The translations under genes and the position numbers were made by a program. From positions 1 through 64,000 of the forward strand of contig NZ_JAAJBV010000001.1 of the NCBI RefSeq assembly GCF_011392075.1: 64,000 bases of DNA, read 5' to 3'. Positions 16,834 through 26,600 of this stretch are shown here, piece by piece; positions within the stretch are counted from its first letter, which is position 1, and the number at the start of each line of letters is the position of its first letter. The notes beneath the pieces are model-generated. The model made no database searches. It worked only from the letters and a program-made list of their open reading frames with translations, and was not told the DNA's origin. This DNA comes from Flavobacterium celericrescens (GTDB lineage Bacteria; Bacteroidota; Bacteroidia; Flavobacteriales; Flavobacteriaceae).

Positions 16834-16861
16834 ATTAGAATTTAGAATTTAGAATTTAGAA
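16834..16861. repeat. Heptanucleotide tandem repeat, four copies of (A/T)TTAGAA
   Basis: Four head-to-tail copies: attagaa, then tttagaa three times, without interruption. It lies between the stop of the remB-like gene (16876) and the -7 element of the ctaB promoter, covering the expected -33 region. Slippage would change the promoter's upstream sequence in 7-bp steps. Confidence 0.85.
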
Positions 16862-16875
16862 AATCTAAAAAACCA

Positions 16876-18981
16876 CTAATAATCAAAATACCAATTAAAC
16901 AAATCACTTCTTAGTCCAATAGAAAACCAAGTTGTATTTGATTGCACAGTTGTAGCCGTTTCAGCTGTTGGATCAAAGTTTCTAAATAAAACGTTTCCAA
17001 AAACTTTTAAATTTGAAGCTGGATTAACCAAATATCCTACTTGTAAATCGGCAATCATAACGGTCGTTTTATTTCCTTGCGCTATGGAAACACCTGTATC
17101 ATATGGACGATTTTCATCATAATCTAAATAGATGTTTCCACCGTAATTAAAAGTATCCGTTCCATTATTGAAATCAAATCCGCGTTGACCATAAATTAAT
17201 TTTGCGTCCGCGAAGTATCTTCCTTTGTAATATTTTGCAATAGCTACTAATTCTCTGAAATTAGCACCCCAATTATGCCCCATACTTTGATTGTTGTGTC
17301 CATAATTTGTTAAAGGATTACTATGTGAATACACATAAGGCCGCACTTGATTGTATTCTAATTGAAGCATCAAATTTTTAATTTTAAATGCATCATAATA
17401 TTTTACACCAACTTGATATCCAAATTTATTTCTCCAACTTTGATTGCTTTCTTGAACATCACCTATAGCAAATTCGTCGATTAAAAATTGTCCATAAAAG
17501 TTGATCTGATTGTTCCATTTGTATTTTGAAGAAAGTCCTAATACCGCATTTCCAGCTTTTGAAGACGAACCAAACTCTACAGCTCTATAGAATATCAATG
17601 GATTTACAAAGTTGAAATCAAAACCTCTTTCGTTGGTATTGGTCCAAACTACATTTTCAAAGAAACCTAAATTAAATCGTTTTGTAACATTCCAACTCAA
17701 GTAATGGCTTGCCATATATTTTGTTGCATAAGTTCCGTCAACAGTTGCTAAATCTCTTACATCTTTTAACCACATGTAAGTATTTGTATATTTAATTTTC
17801 CAAAAGGTTGTATTAATTTTAAAAAAAGGATATGGACTAGCTCCATCACTTTGCAATAACGAACGATATCCATCTCCAAGAAAATTTCTTCCGTAGCCTA
17901 ATTGCAAATTAATGAATTGACTTGGCGTGTATTTAATATTTGCTTCTGCCATTGGAAAATCATAAGCATCTTCTTTAAAACGTTTTGCGATTCCAATTCC
18001 AGGAATAATAGCTGGATTTCCACCAGAAGGCTTAATACTTTCTGCATAGGCATTGTAATAATCGGCAAATCGCCCTTGACTTTCATAAATAGAAGTAGTA
18101 AAAGTTAATTGCTTGCCTAAAGCTCCATCTATTTTTACTCCACGTGTATTTACAAATGTATTTGAAGCTTCACTTTCGGTATCTTTTCCAATTCTTAAAT
18201 CTAAAATTGGATTCAATGTAAACCAATATCCTTCACCTTGTATGGCAATTAAATTTTCGTTCCAAAATTTTCTTCCCCACCACGATTCTTTTTGTTTCAA
18301 AGCCGTTTGATTGACTACCTCAAAATCATAATATTTAGCTACTTCATCATACGAATAAGGTTTTGAAGCTGTATGATTATTACTTCCCACTTGGTTTAAC
18401 AAAGCATCAAATACCGCATAATTTTGATGTGTAAACGGAATATTTCCGTTGCTTTTAAATTGCGGATTTTCAAATGGTTTATATACAATTGAATCATATT
18501 CAGATAATTCTTTTGTGTTATCAATAAGCTTACTATTCGTCTTATCTCGTAGCACTTGGTTCCTATCTTCGAAAGGTTTTGGTTGCTCTAACGGAATAGA
18601 AAGTTTCAAAGTGAATTTTGAATAAGTAGGTTTTCCTGAGTATTTTGCAGGAACTACTTTCGGTAAAGTTTGAAAAACCCTTTTTGTTTCTGTTTTTAAT
18701 GACTCATGTGTGGCATCAATATATAAAACTTTAAATGCTCCAATAGTATCTACTTCAAAAAGCACCATTACATTTCCCTTATAATTACTAGCTTGTAATT
18801 CTTGTGGAACTTTATAATTAGTATAAAAAAAGTTTTGAATAGTAGTATAAAAACATCCTTCTTGTTGATTGCTCATAGCGTTTGCACAATCTGGAAAAAC
18901 AGGAAATTGTTCATTGGTATTCGTTTGAGCAAAAGCTGAAAAACCAATAATTGCAATCAGAAAACACAGGGACTTTTTCAT
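16876..18981 (-). CDS. Outer-membrane protein resembling gliding motility protein RemB
   Basis: The protein has 701 residues with a signal peptide ending GFSAFAQ. Residues of about 25-135 form a TonB-C-like/energy-transducer-like segment (FPVFPDCANAM, then VMVLFEVDTIGAFKVLYIDA). Residues of about 200-701 look like a Wzi-type capsule-assembly/outer-membrane beta-barrel rich in aromatic residues (LGYGRNFLGDGYRSLLQSD) and ending in Phe/Tyr. This architecture matches proteins annotated RemB in flavobacteria, which are involved in gliding motility of Flavobacterium johnsoniae. The assignment rests on recognition of the pattern, and a capsule-assembly role is the main alternative. It lies 6 bp downstream of deoC. 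Confidence 0.65.
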   Translation of the reverse strand: MKKSLCFLIAIIGFSAFAQTNTNEQFPVFPDCANAMSNQQEGCFYTTIQNFFYTNYKVPQELQASNYKGNVMVLFEVDTIGAFKVLYIDATHESLKTETKRVFQTLPKVVPAKYSGKPTYSKFTLKLSIPLEQPKPFEDRNQVLRDKTNSKLIDNTKELSEYDSIVYKPFENPQFKSNGNIPFTHQNYAVFDALLNQVGSNNHTASKPYSYDEVAKYYDFEVVNQTALKQKESWWGRKFWNENLIAIQGEGYWFTLNPILDLRIGKDTESEASNTFVNTRGVKIDGALGKQLTFTTSIYESQGRFADYYNAYAESIKPSGGNPAIIPGIGIAKRFKEDAYDFPMAEANIKYTPSQFINLQLGYGRNFLGDGYRSLLQSDGASPYPFFKINTTFWKIKYTNTYMWLKDVRDLATVDGTYATKYMASHYLSWNVTKRFNLGFFENVVWTNTNERGFDFNFVNPLIFYRAVEFGSSSKAGNAVLGLSSKYKWNNQINFYGQFLIDEFAIGDVQESNQSWRNKFGYQVGVKYYDAFKIKNLMLQLEYNQVRPYVYSHSNPLTNYGHNNQSMGHNWGANFRELVAIAKYYKGRYFADAKLIYGQRGFDFNNGTDTFNYGGNIYLDYDENRPYDTGVSIAQGNKTTVMIADLQVGYLVNPASNLKVFGNVLFRNFDPTAETATTVQSNTTWFSIGLRSDLFNWYFDY

Positions 18982-18987
18982 AATTTA

Positions 18988-19731
18988 TTAATATTCGCTA
19001 TTAGAAATTTCTCCATTAGCAATTGCTTTTGCTGCAGAAGTTCCAATTCTTTTTACACCCAGCTGAACCATCTCAACAGCTTCTTCATAGGTTCTAACTC
19101 CGCCAGCGGCTTTAACTGGCAAAGGAAATGAATTTTCTAACATTAATTTAATTGTTGGAACAGTAGCGCCATTTGGCATTCCTTCTGGTGTTTTATAAAA
19201 TCCTGTAGATGATTTTACAAATACTTTTTCGTAGTCTTTTTCACTACAATTAGCTATTACTACATTTTTTATTAATGCTGACAACTGCACTATCTGATGA
19301 TTATCTAAAGCAGCAACTTCAATAATCCATTTTACAATTTTGTTATGTTTTAATCCAAATTTTGTGCATTCAATTACTTGCTTTTTCACTTCGTCAAGTG
19401 CTCCATTTTTGAATGCTTTGTAATTAACTACAAAGTCTAAATCATCAACACCATTTTCTACAGCTTGAGCAGCTTCTTCAAGTTTAGATTCAAGAGTACC
19501 ATCTCCTTCTGGAAAATCTATTACAGTTCCAATAGTTACTTTAGAATTAAACTTTTGAATCATTTCCTTTGCCAAAACCACTTTATCTGGTCGAATCATA
19601 ATCAATTTAAAGTTGTTATCAATTGCTTCTTGAATGCAATTTCTAACCACTTCAGTATTCTTTTCTTCCGATAAATTTGCTTGTTCCGCTGTTTTTAAAT
19701 AAGTGGAATCTAAATATTGCTTGATGTCCAT
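18988..19731 (-). CDS. deoC: Deoxyribose-phosphate aldolase
   Basis: The protein has 247 residues and is a class I aldolase TIM barrel. It carries the Schiff-base region VFVKSSTGFYKTPEG (catalytic Lys) and the C-terminal VKAAGGVRTYEEAVEMVQLGVKRIGTS motif with the second active-site Lys. It cleaves 2-deoxyribose 5-phosphate to glyceraldehyde 3-phosphate and acetaldehyde in nucleoside catabolism. A terminator and a near-consensus -7 element (TATTTTTA, minus strand, 19755-19762) precede it. The remB-like gene follows after 6 bp, so the two are likely co-transcribed. Confidence 0.95.
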   Translation of the reverse strand: MDIKQYLDSTYLKTAEQANLSEEKNTEVVRNCIQEAIDNNFKLIMIRPDKVVLAKEMIQKFNSKVTIGTVIDFPEGDGTLESKLEEAAQAVENGVDDLDFVVNYKAFKNGALDEVKKQVIECTKFGLKHNKIVKWIIEVAALDNHQIVQLSALIKNVVIANCSEKDYEKVFVKSSTGFYKTPEGMPNGATVPTIKLMLENSFPLPVKAAGGVRTYEEAVEMVQLGVKRIGTSAAKAIANGEISNSEY

Positions 19732-19754
19732 TTTTTATTATTTGTAATATGTGG

Positions 19755-19762
19755 TAAAAATA
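19755..19762 (-). promoter_or_regulatory. Possible -7 element of deoC
   Basis: The minus-strand sequence TATTTTTA (one mismatch to TAnnTTTG) lies about 23 bp upstream of the deoC ATG, directly after the run of T of the preceding terminator. Confidence 0.3.
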
Positions 19763-19784
19763 AAAAATCCCATCGAAATGGGAT
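19762..19784 (-). terminator. Intrinsic terminator after the vanZ-like gene
   Basis: The stem ATCCCAT/ATGGGAT with a CGAA tetraloop is followed on the minus strand by a run of T. It lies about 50 bp beyond the stop at 19836 and just before deoC. Confidence 0.75.
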
Positions 19785-19835
19785 GTTTTTATTGTAATTA
19801 TTTGAAGTTTTTATACTTAAAATAATTTATGTAAG

Positions 19836-20243
19836 TTACTTTTTGTTTAAAAATACAGAAACTACAAAAATTCCAAAAAGCGCACCAAATGTATTGGCTA
19901 CTATATCATAAAAATCTGCTTGTCGATTTTCTGTTAATAGCGACTGCATAACTTCCATAGTAATTCCATACAAAACCGCTGCAAAAACTAAAACAAGGCT
20001 GAAATTTTTATTTTTCACCTTACTTTTTAATGCTAAAAACCAAAACAGCACAAACACAAAATAAAATATAAAATGAGCTATTTTATCTTTTCCGGGAATA
20101 CTTAATTTAGGTGTATTATTTAAACTTACTAGACTTCCAATGGTAATTCCAATTGTCCAAAGTATAGCTAGTATTAAAAAATTACGCTCCGATAAGTGCT
20201 TTGTAATCTTCACTTGATAAAAGTGTTTCCATTTCTGAAACAT
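19836..20243 (-). CDS. VanZ family membrane protein
   Basis: The protein has 135 residues with four membrane segments and the VanZ-like pattern [20 protein letters not shown] followed by [29 protein letters not shown]. The function of these short VanZ-like proteins outside glycopeptide resistance is unknown. The start is uncertain: the ATG at 20243 overlaps gcvH by 62 bp and a GTG at 20213 by 32 bp. No ATG, GTG or TTG was found downstream of the gcvH stop before the first membrane segment, so an overlap is unavoidable and translation is probably coupled to gcvH. Confidence 0.8.
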   Translation of the reverse strand: MFQKWKHFYQVKITKHLSERNFLILAILWTIGITIGSLVSLNNTPKLSIPGKDKIAHFIFYFVFVLFWFLALKSKVKNKNFSLVLVFAAVLYGITMEVMQSLLTENRQADFYDIVANTFGALFGIFVVSVFLNKK

Positions 20244-20562
20244 CTGAAATTTTTACTTTTACCATCCAACCATCTCCATAAGGATCAGTATTTACTTTTT
20301 CTGGATCTGACTCTAAAGAATCATTAAATTCAATAATCTCACCTGAAAGAGGTAAAAATAAATCAGAAACTGTTTTTACTGCTTCAACTGTTCCAAAAAC
20401 TTCATCTTTATCTAATGTTTGATCTAATGTTTCCACTTCAACATAGACAATATCACCCAATTCTTTTTGAGCAAAATCTGTAATTCCTACTGTTGCAACA
20501 TCGCCATCAACTAAAACCCACTCGTGGTCTTTTGTGTATTTTAAATTAGTTGGTATATTCAT
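20182..20562 (-). CDS. gcvH: Glycine cleavage system H protein
   Basis: The protein has 126 residues from the ATG at 20562 ([16 protein letters not shown]), the normal family start. A longer in-frame start at 20613 would run into the promoter and is rejected. The lipoyl domain carries the modified Lys in [12 protein letters not shown] (about residue 63). H protein shuttles the aminomethyl group between the P, T and L proteins of glycine decarboxylase and can act in lipoate transfer. It has a well-formed promoter at 20585-20615 and overlaps the vanZ-like gene downstream. Confidence 0.95.
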   Translation of the reverse strand: MNIPTNLKYTKDHEWVLVDGDVATVGITDFAQKELGDIVYVEVETLDQTLDKDEVFGTVEAVKTVSDLFLPLSGEIIEFNDSLESDPEKVNTDPYGDGWMVKVKISDVSEMETLLSSEDYKALIGA

Positions 20563-20584
20563 TTTAATATGATTTTTTGTTGTA

Positions 20585-20615
20585 CAAATGTAATTGTATT
20601 TATTGAATTGCAAAA
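20585..20615 (-). promoter_or_regulatory. Promoter of gcvH (-33 TTTTG, -7 TACATTTG)
   Basis: On the minus strand TTTTG (20615-20611) is followed after 18 bp by TACATTTG (20592-20585), an exact Bacteroidetes promoter arrangement. The element ends 22 bp upstream of the chosen gcvH ATG, which supports that start. Confidence 0.75.
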
Positions 20616-20652
20616 TATGTTTTTTGTTATTTTTTCACAATCCTTTAGAAAC

Positions 20653-20677
20653 AAAAAAACCTGTAAATGACTACAGG
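20653..20677 (-). terminator. Intrinsic terminator after sprA
   Basis: The stem CCTGTA/TACAGG with a 6-nt loop is followed by seven T on the minus strand, 12 bp after the sprA stop. Confidence 0.7.
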
Positions 20678-20689
20678 CTTTTTTGTTTT

Positions 20690-23600
20690 TTAGTTCCCAA
20701 AATTATATCTAAGTGTGAATCCAGCTCTAATATTAGTAATTGGGAATGATGTTGAAATTACCGCTTGAGAGAACTGATGATCATAGAATAAAATCGCAGT
20801 TAGATTTTTACTAAACGAATAATCGGCAGTAAATTTAACCGACCATAAATTTTGCCCTCCTCCTAATTGATTGTTATCATAATCTAGATAACGAACAATT
20901 GTATTGCTTTTACGCAAAGAAAAATCTGCTTTTATATTAACATCACTTTTTATAACTCCTGAAACATTATCTGCTAAAGAAGAATTTATGGTAACATCTT
21001 TAATTCTATATCCAAGTCCTATGATATATTCATTTCCACTTACTTCTGTTAGTAAATTATTATCAAAACTCATATTTAACGTTCTGTCTTTTTTAATTTC
21101 GGCTAAAATTTTAAGTGAGTTTTTCAAAGTCATATCCACTTTAATTAATGGATTAAACTGTTCAGCTAAATTTACATTTGAGATTAATTTATTAGCATAG
21201 AAATTCCCATTAACATCCGTTGGAGTTGTATTCAAATTAGAGCGGAAAGAATTAATGTTATAACTAGCTCTATAGCCATGTTGAATTGAAAATGTTTTAA
21301 ATTTATCTTTAAACCAAGTATAACGCATTAAACCAGTATATTTTACATTCCAGTTTGGCAACGGCACGTTTCTAAACACTCCTGTCGAAACTTTTCCAGC
21401 ATCTGTTCCAGAGTACGCAGCAATGAAAGCTGGAAGTAATACTTGTTGACTATTTTTACCATATCCTATTGGATATCCTTCTGCATCTCTTGGTATAGTA
21501 ACATTTCCATAATATGACTCTGCTAAACGATTAGCAACTTTTATACGATTATCTCTAAAATCTTCAAAAGCTGCTGAAAAATTAATATCACTTTGTGAAA
21601 ATGCAGTTTTTATTAAAATCGTTGAAATATTAAAGTTTCCAAAATCGTAAGGTGAACGCGAATTATATTGGCCCGCTGTAACATCATACTGCTCAGAATA
21701 ATTAAAAGAATACATTCTTTCTCCTGTCAAATCAATTTTTAAATCTGGGAACGGTTCTAATTGAGCCGTAAAATTTAATTGCTTGTTTTCAACTTGAGTA
21801 AAATTTTGATTGAATTCCGGAAATGAAGTTAACCAACCATTTTTAGCTGCTTCATATCGAACATCAGATTGACTTCCAAAAACAAATCCAAGTGTTGGTT
21901 TAGAAGAACCAAAGAATCCTAATCCTGGTAAATATCCTGGTAGTACAGTTCCGCTATTTTCAGTGTAATTTACTTGGATATTTTTTATACTAGTAACCAC
22001 TCCTATTAAACCACTTACAAAAATATTTCGTTCAGTATTAATGTTTTTATTTGCTGCCACTAGTTTTTGTCCTGGTTTTGGAGCTGCTCCTTTATCTTTA
22101 GTATCTTTCGATTTGTTTTTTGATTTATTTGATTTGTTTTTAGTTAAACCAATATATTTATAAAATGTGTCCATATTAAACGTAGTGTTTAATTTGTGAG
22201 AACTTGCATTTTGAATTGTATTTCCTAATGAATAAATAGTTCCATCTTCTGCTTCAACAGTTGAATAAGCATCTGATGAACGTTGCCAGTTGTAATCACC
22301 AGTGTAAATATATGTTGATTTAATAAAAGCTAATGCTGGAATTTTATTAATTGGCAAGTCATAATTTACTACAATTTGTTGGTTGTGTTGGTTAGATTGA
22401 CCAATATTCCAATAATCATCCCAAATATCTAATCCATCGATTGGTAAATTATTTTCATCCAAATAATTTCGCACAATATTATTAGAAGAAGCCGTATAAT
22501 TTACACGAAGTGCTTTTGTGATATTGTAATTAAAACCATACTGATAATTAAAGAAATAATTTCTTCGATACAAATCACCAAGCCCGATTCCTTGAACATC
22601 AACCAATCTGAAACGTTGTTTATTGAATTGTCTAATAATGTTTGAACTAAAGTTGATATTTGTTGGCAAGAAATTAAAATTAAAATCTGTCAATAATTTA
22701 TAGTAACCACTTTTCTTTAAGGCTTTTGAGTTTTTGAATGGCTCAATAGTCTTTGGTTTAAATGTATAGGCGTAATCAACTGACGAACGATTTTGTTTAT
22801 CTACTAGACTTTCGATTTCATAATCATGATGCTCCGTTTCGTTCAACGAATAAGAAAGTGTTAAGTTTTCAACATCATAAAAATGAGTTTTCTTTTCTGG
22901 ATTCTTTTCTTTTTTAACACCAATGAAGTTGATACTTGTACGTTTTGTATAATCTATAGCTCTATTTTCAATATTAGCTCTTTCAGTAGCATCAGTTGTA
23001 ATATCTAATAGTTGATTTAACTCAATATCTTGATAAAACGGATCATATTTTGGCGTAATAGTTTCTTCTCCAACTGCATAATTAAACGGTAAATTAACTC
23101 CCCATTTTTTAGGTAATAATTTTCCTAAATTTACATTGGTTACAACATCATATTGAAAAACGTCTTCTCTACTTCTTTCGTTTGGTCCTTGTTCTAATGA
23201 CCCAAAACCAATGGTACTAATTCTTGTTGTTGCAGAAACATTTGCAAAATCAGCAAGATTTGTATCCAAGTTAGCCACAGCAGCATATCCTCCTTTATTA
23301 TCCATATCAGAAATACGCAACTCATTGAACCATACTTCACCCCTTAATGGATCTCCAGAGTTTTTATTTTTAACCCCAACCATTAAAGTTCTAACAAGGC
23401 CAAAATTTGGATTTCCTTTAATTCCTAAAGTTAATTTATTATCCTCTGAACCAATTGCTTCCTCTTCAACAAATCCAATTCCATTTGCATCATATATAAT
23501 ACCTGGATCATTTCCTAATGCTAAAATTTTAAGCTTAGTTAATAATGATAATGGTAAAGCGATTTCGTTATCTGCTGGCCAAATTTCATCAGCGGATGTA

Positions 23601-26600
23601 GCGCCGTGGTCTGTTACTTTTAAAGGCATTTCCACTTGATAGAAGTTATCCGTAAAGTCATTCCCAAATCGTATGAAAGCAACCATTTCATCATCTTCCA
23701 ATCGATCAGGATTTGTATTTCCTTCAATTGCTTCTGCGTGTAAAAACATTCTTAGTTTTTTAAACTGACGCATATCAACATTTACATTTTTGAAAACGGC
23801 TCTAGAATCTTGCGTTTCTAATCCACCCAAACCAGACAAAGCTGGGTCTTTCTTATAAACTCTTAATGAAAGTGATTGTTCGTTTTGATTAATTACAGTA
23901 TTATTATTATATAATTGTTCACGAACAACTCCTGGTGGAGTTACATAATTAATTGGACTTCGGCTACCATTTTCTTGAATATTTAAAGCAACAACATCAA
24001 ATCCAGTATTATCATCATCTACATCAATATCATTTATATCTAATGAACTAGTATATCTTCTCCATTCGCCTCTTACTAAATCTAAAGCACCAAAACGCAA
24101 CGTTACTTCGTCTTTAAATCCAGCCATATACATACGCATAAAACGTATTGAGCGAAAATCTGAAATTGGACCAACTTTATTAGCATCGGTAAACTCTAAA
24201 ATTGGAATTTTATATAAAATCCATCTTGCTTTACCTGTTTCTCCATTTGGTAAATCCACATTATTATCTTCTCTAAAATCAGCAATATAATTTTGACCTA
24301 CCGGAACTGCTCCATCTGGATAATATTGAATTGGCACTTCAAATTTAAAATAAGCATTGATGGTATTCATCGTATTATCTCGATTCACGTCTTCTACATC
24401 AGGGTAAGTTGTACTTCCTCTGTTAGTATCCGTAACGGTTACTGGTGAATTTCCTTGATTACCGTTATAATTTCTATATCTATTGATTACATCTCCAGAT
24501 GCACTTAAATAGAATTGATAGTTGTCTGCTGCTGGGTCAGGTTGGGCTGCAAAATTTGTATATTTCGCCGCTTCATCAACATCTGTTAATCCGTCATAAC
24601 CTGCGTCTTGTACCGTTCTATTTGCTTCAGAAGTATCAAAAGCATATATTAATGATTGAGAAGCAGGAACTTTACCCCAGGCAGTTTCTACTGTTGGTTG
24701 TGTTGAACCAGCTTCAGGTAAACCATTTTCAAATAGTTTTCTACCATCTCTTAACACATCTTCAGAAATTTCACCTAGATTGAATACTATTTTACCTGAA
24801 TTTGTTGGATCAGCTACGTCTCCTGGATTTCCATAATATGGGTCCATTACCCAAAATTGAATGTACTCTACATTTGATTGCTCAAAATTTGTAGAGTTAA
24901 TAGGTCGCATAATTCCTGCCCAGTTATTTGGAGCATCAGCATCAGTGAATACATTTGTTGCTGCTAATGAAGAATTGAAATTATAAGGTCCTCTATCCTT
25001 TGGAAAATAAGTTAAATCTAAAGTACTAATAACAGTTGATTGCCCTTGAGCAATGTCTGTAACTGGATATAATTCTCTACTAAAAATACGGCGCGTTTTG
25101 TTAAACGACAAGTCATCATCACTGATTCCAGAAGGAGGTTGTGTATAAAACAATGGATCTATTGAATACCAAGACATCTTTGCTCGTTTATCACCAATAC
25201 TCAATACATCAACAGGTGGTTCATTTGAAGTTGGGTCGCCATCAAAATCACCTTCCAATGGCACACTTGCTAAACTCCATGATAAAGCTGAACGCATGTC
25301 AATTGTTGACTGTGAACCTTCAAAATCATCAATGTAGGTTGTAGCTTCACCATTAAATTGATCCGTTTTTGAACTACCTGGTTTTAGATAAGCTATTTCA
25401 CCTCTAAATGACAAATTAGAAGGCACATCTGTATCAATATTTGGCAATTTATTTACTAATCTAGTCAAGAATGGAACCTCTGTTGAGAAATTAGTATTCA
25501 ATCCAAAAATGGTATTATTAACTGATTCTTGACCATAATTTGATTTTGTTGTAAATGGTCTTTCAGTCATATTTAAAAGGGTTGCACCTATTAAAAATTT
25601 ATCATTAAATTTGTGCTCTACATTGAAACCCCAAAATCTTCTAGTTTGTTGACCGAAAATAGAATTGTTCTCCACTGAAACTTCGATTGGTGTATTTGAT
25701 GCTTGTAGCGAAGGGTCTAGAATTTGAACTTTTCCTAATTGATAATTTACAGTATAATCAACACCTTCTATAAGTGTTCTACCACCCGCAGTCACTACCA
25801 CCGAGCCTTGCGGCACGTTGAATGCTCCAATAGAAATTCCATCACCTCCAGTAGATTTATAACGCCCTTTTAATTGAAATTTATTTTTAGCACTTTCTTG
25901 TAAAGCAGCAGCTTGTGTTGATTTATATAAATTTCTAAAAACGTATTTTGTTTGGTTTGTATTATATATTCCTCCATCATAATCTTCAGCACCATTTAAA
26001 CGCAATTTTTCAAATAAATGCTTACCAAATGGCTCTACTGTGGTGAAAATAACTCTTCCTTTTTGTGCATCTATGGTTAATCCTTGAATAAAATCAAAAA
26101 AACCATCTCCACCGTCTTGTGGATCATTAGTATAATTTAATCTATCAGCATTAAACACTTTTAACAAAGGTGTATCTGCAACACCCGCAGGAAGTGGATC
26201 AATCCCTGATTGTGTTATGTAATTTAATGGCGAAGGATCGGTATATAAAATATTAAGTTTAAAATCTTCTTGTTGTAGTTGATATCCACCAGGTATTTGA
26301 TAAATATTTTTCATCATCAAATCCCAAACTGGTTCTTCAACAACCACTAAATTTCCTTTCAACATTTTCAAAACTAAAGCTTGTGCAGAAGGAACACCAG
26401 CTGTATCAACATTAGTTGCATCTACTCCATCTGTACCAAATTCTCCAACTTGATATACTTGATCACCAATTGTATATTGATATGCAACCGCTAAAACTTC
26501 ATCATTTGCTAGTTTTTGATTTAATGAAATGTAACCTAATTGTGGATGAAAAGTATATTCTGTAGCCGTAAGTTTTCTTGCGTTTTCTAGTTTCGCAAAA

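Noticed and set aside
20904..21200. Plus-strand open frame opposite sprA (also those at 23211, 24499 and 25141)
   Set aside because: They are antisense frames within a clear 2398-residue coding sequence, with no recognisable domain or promoter.
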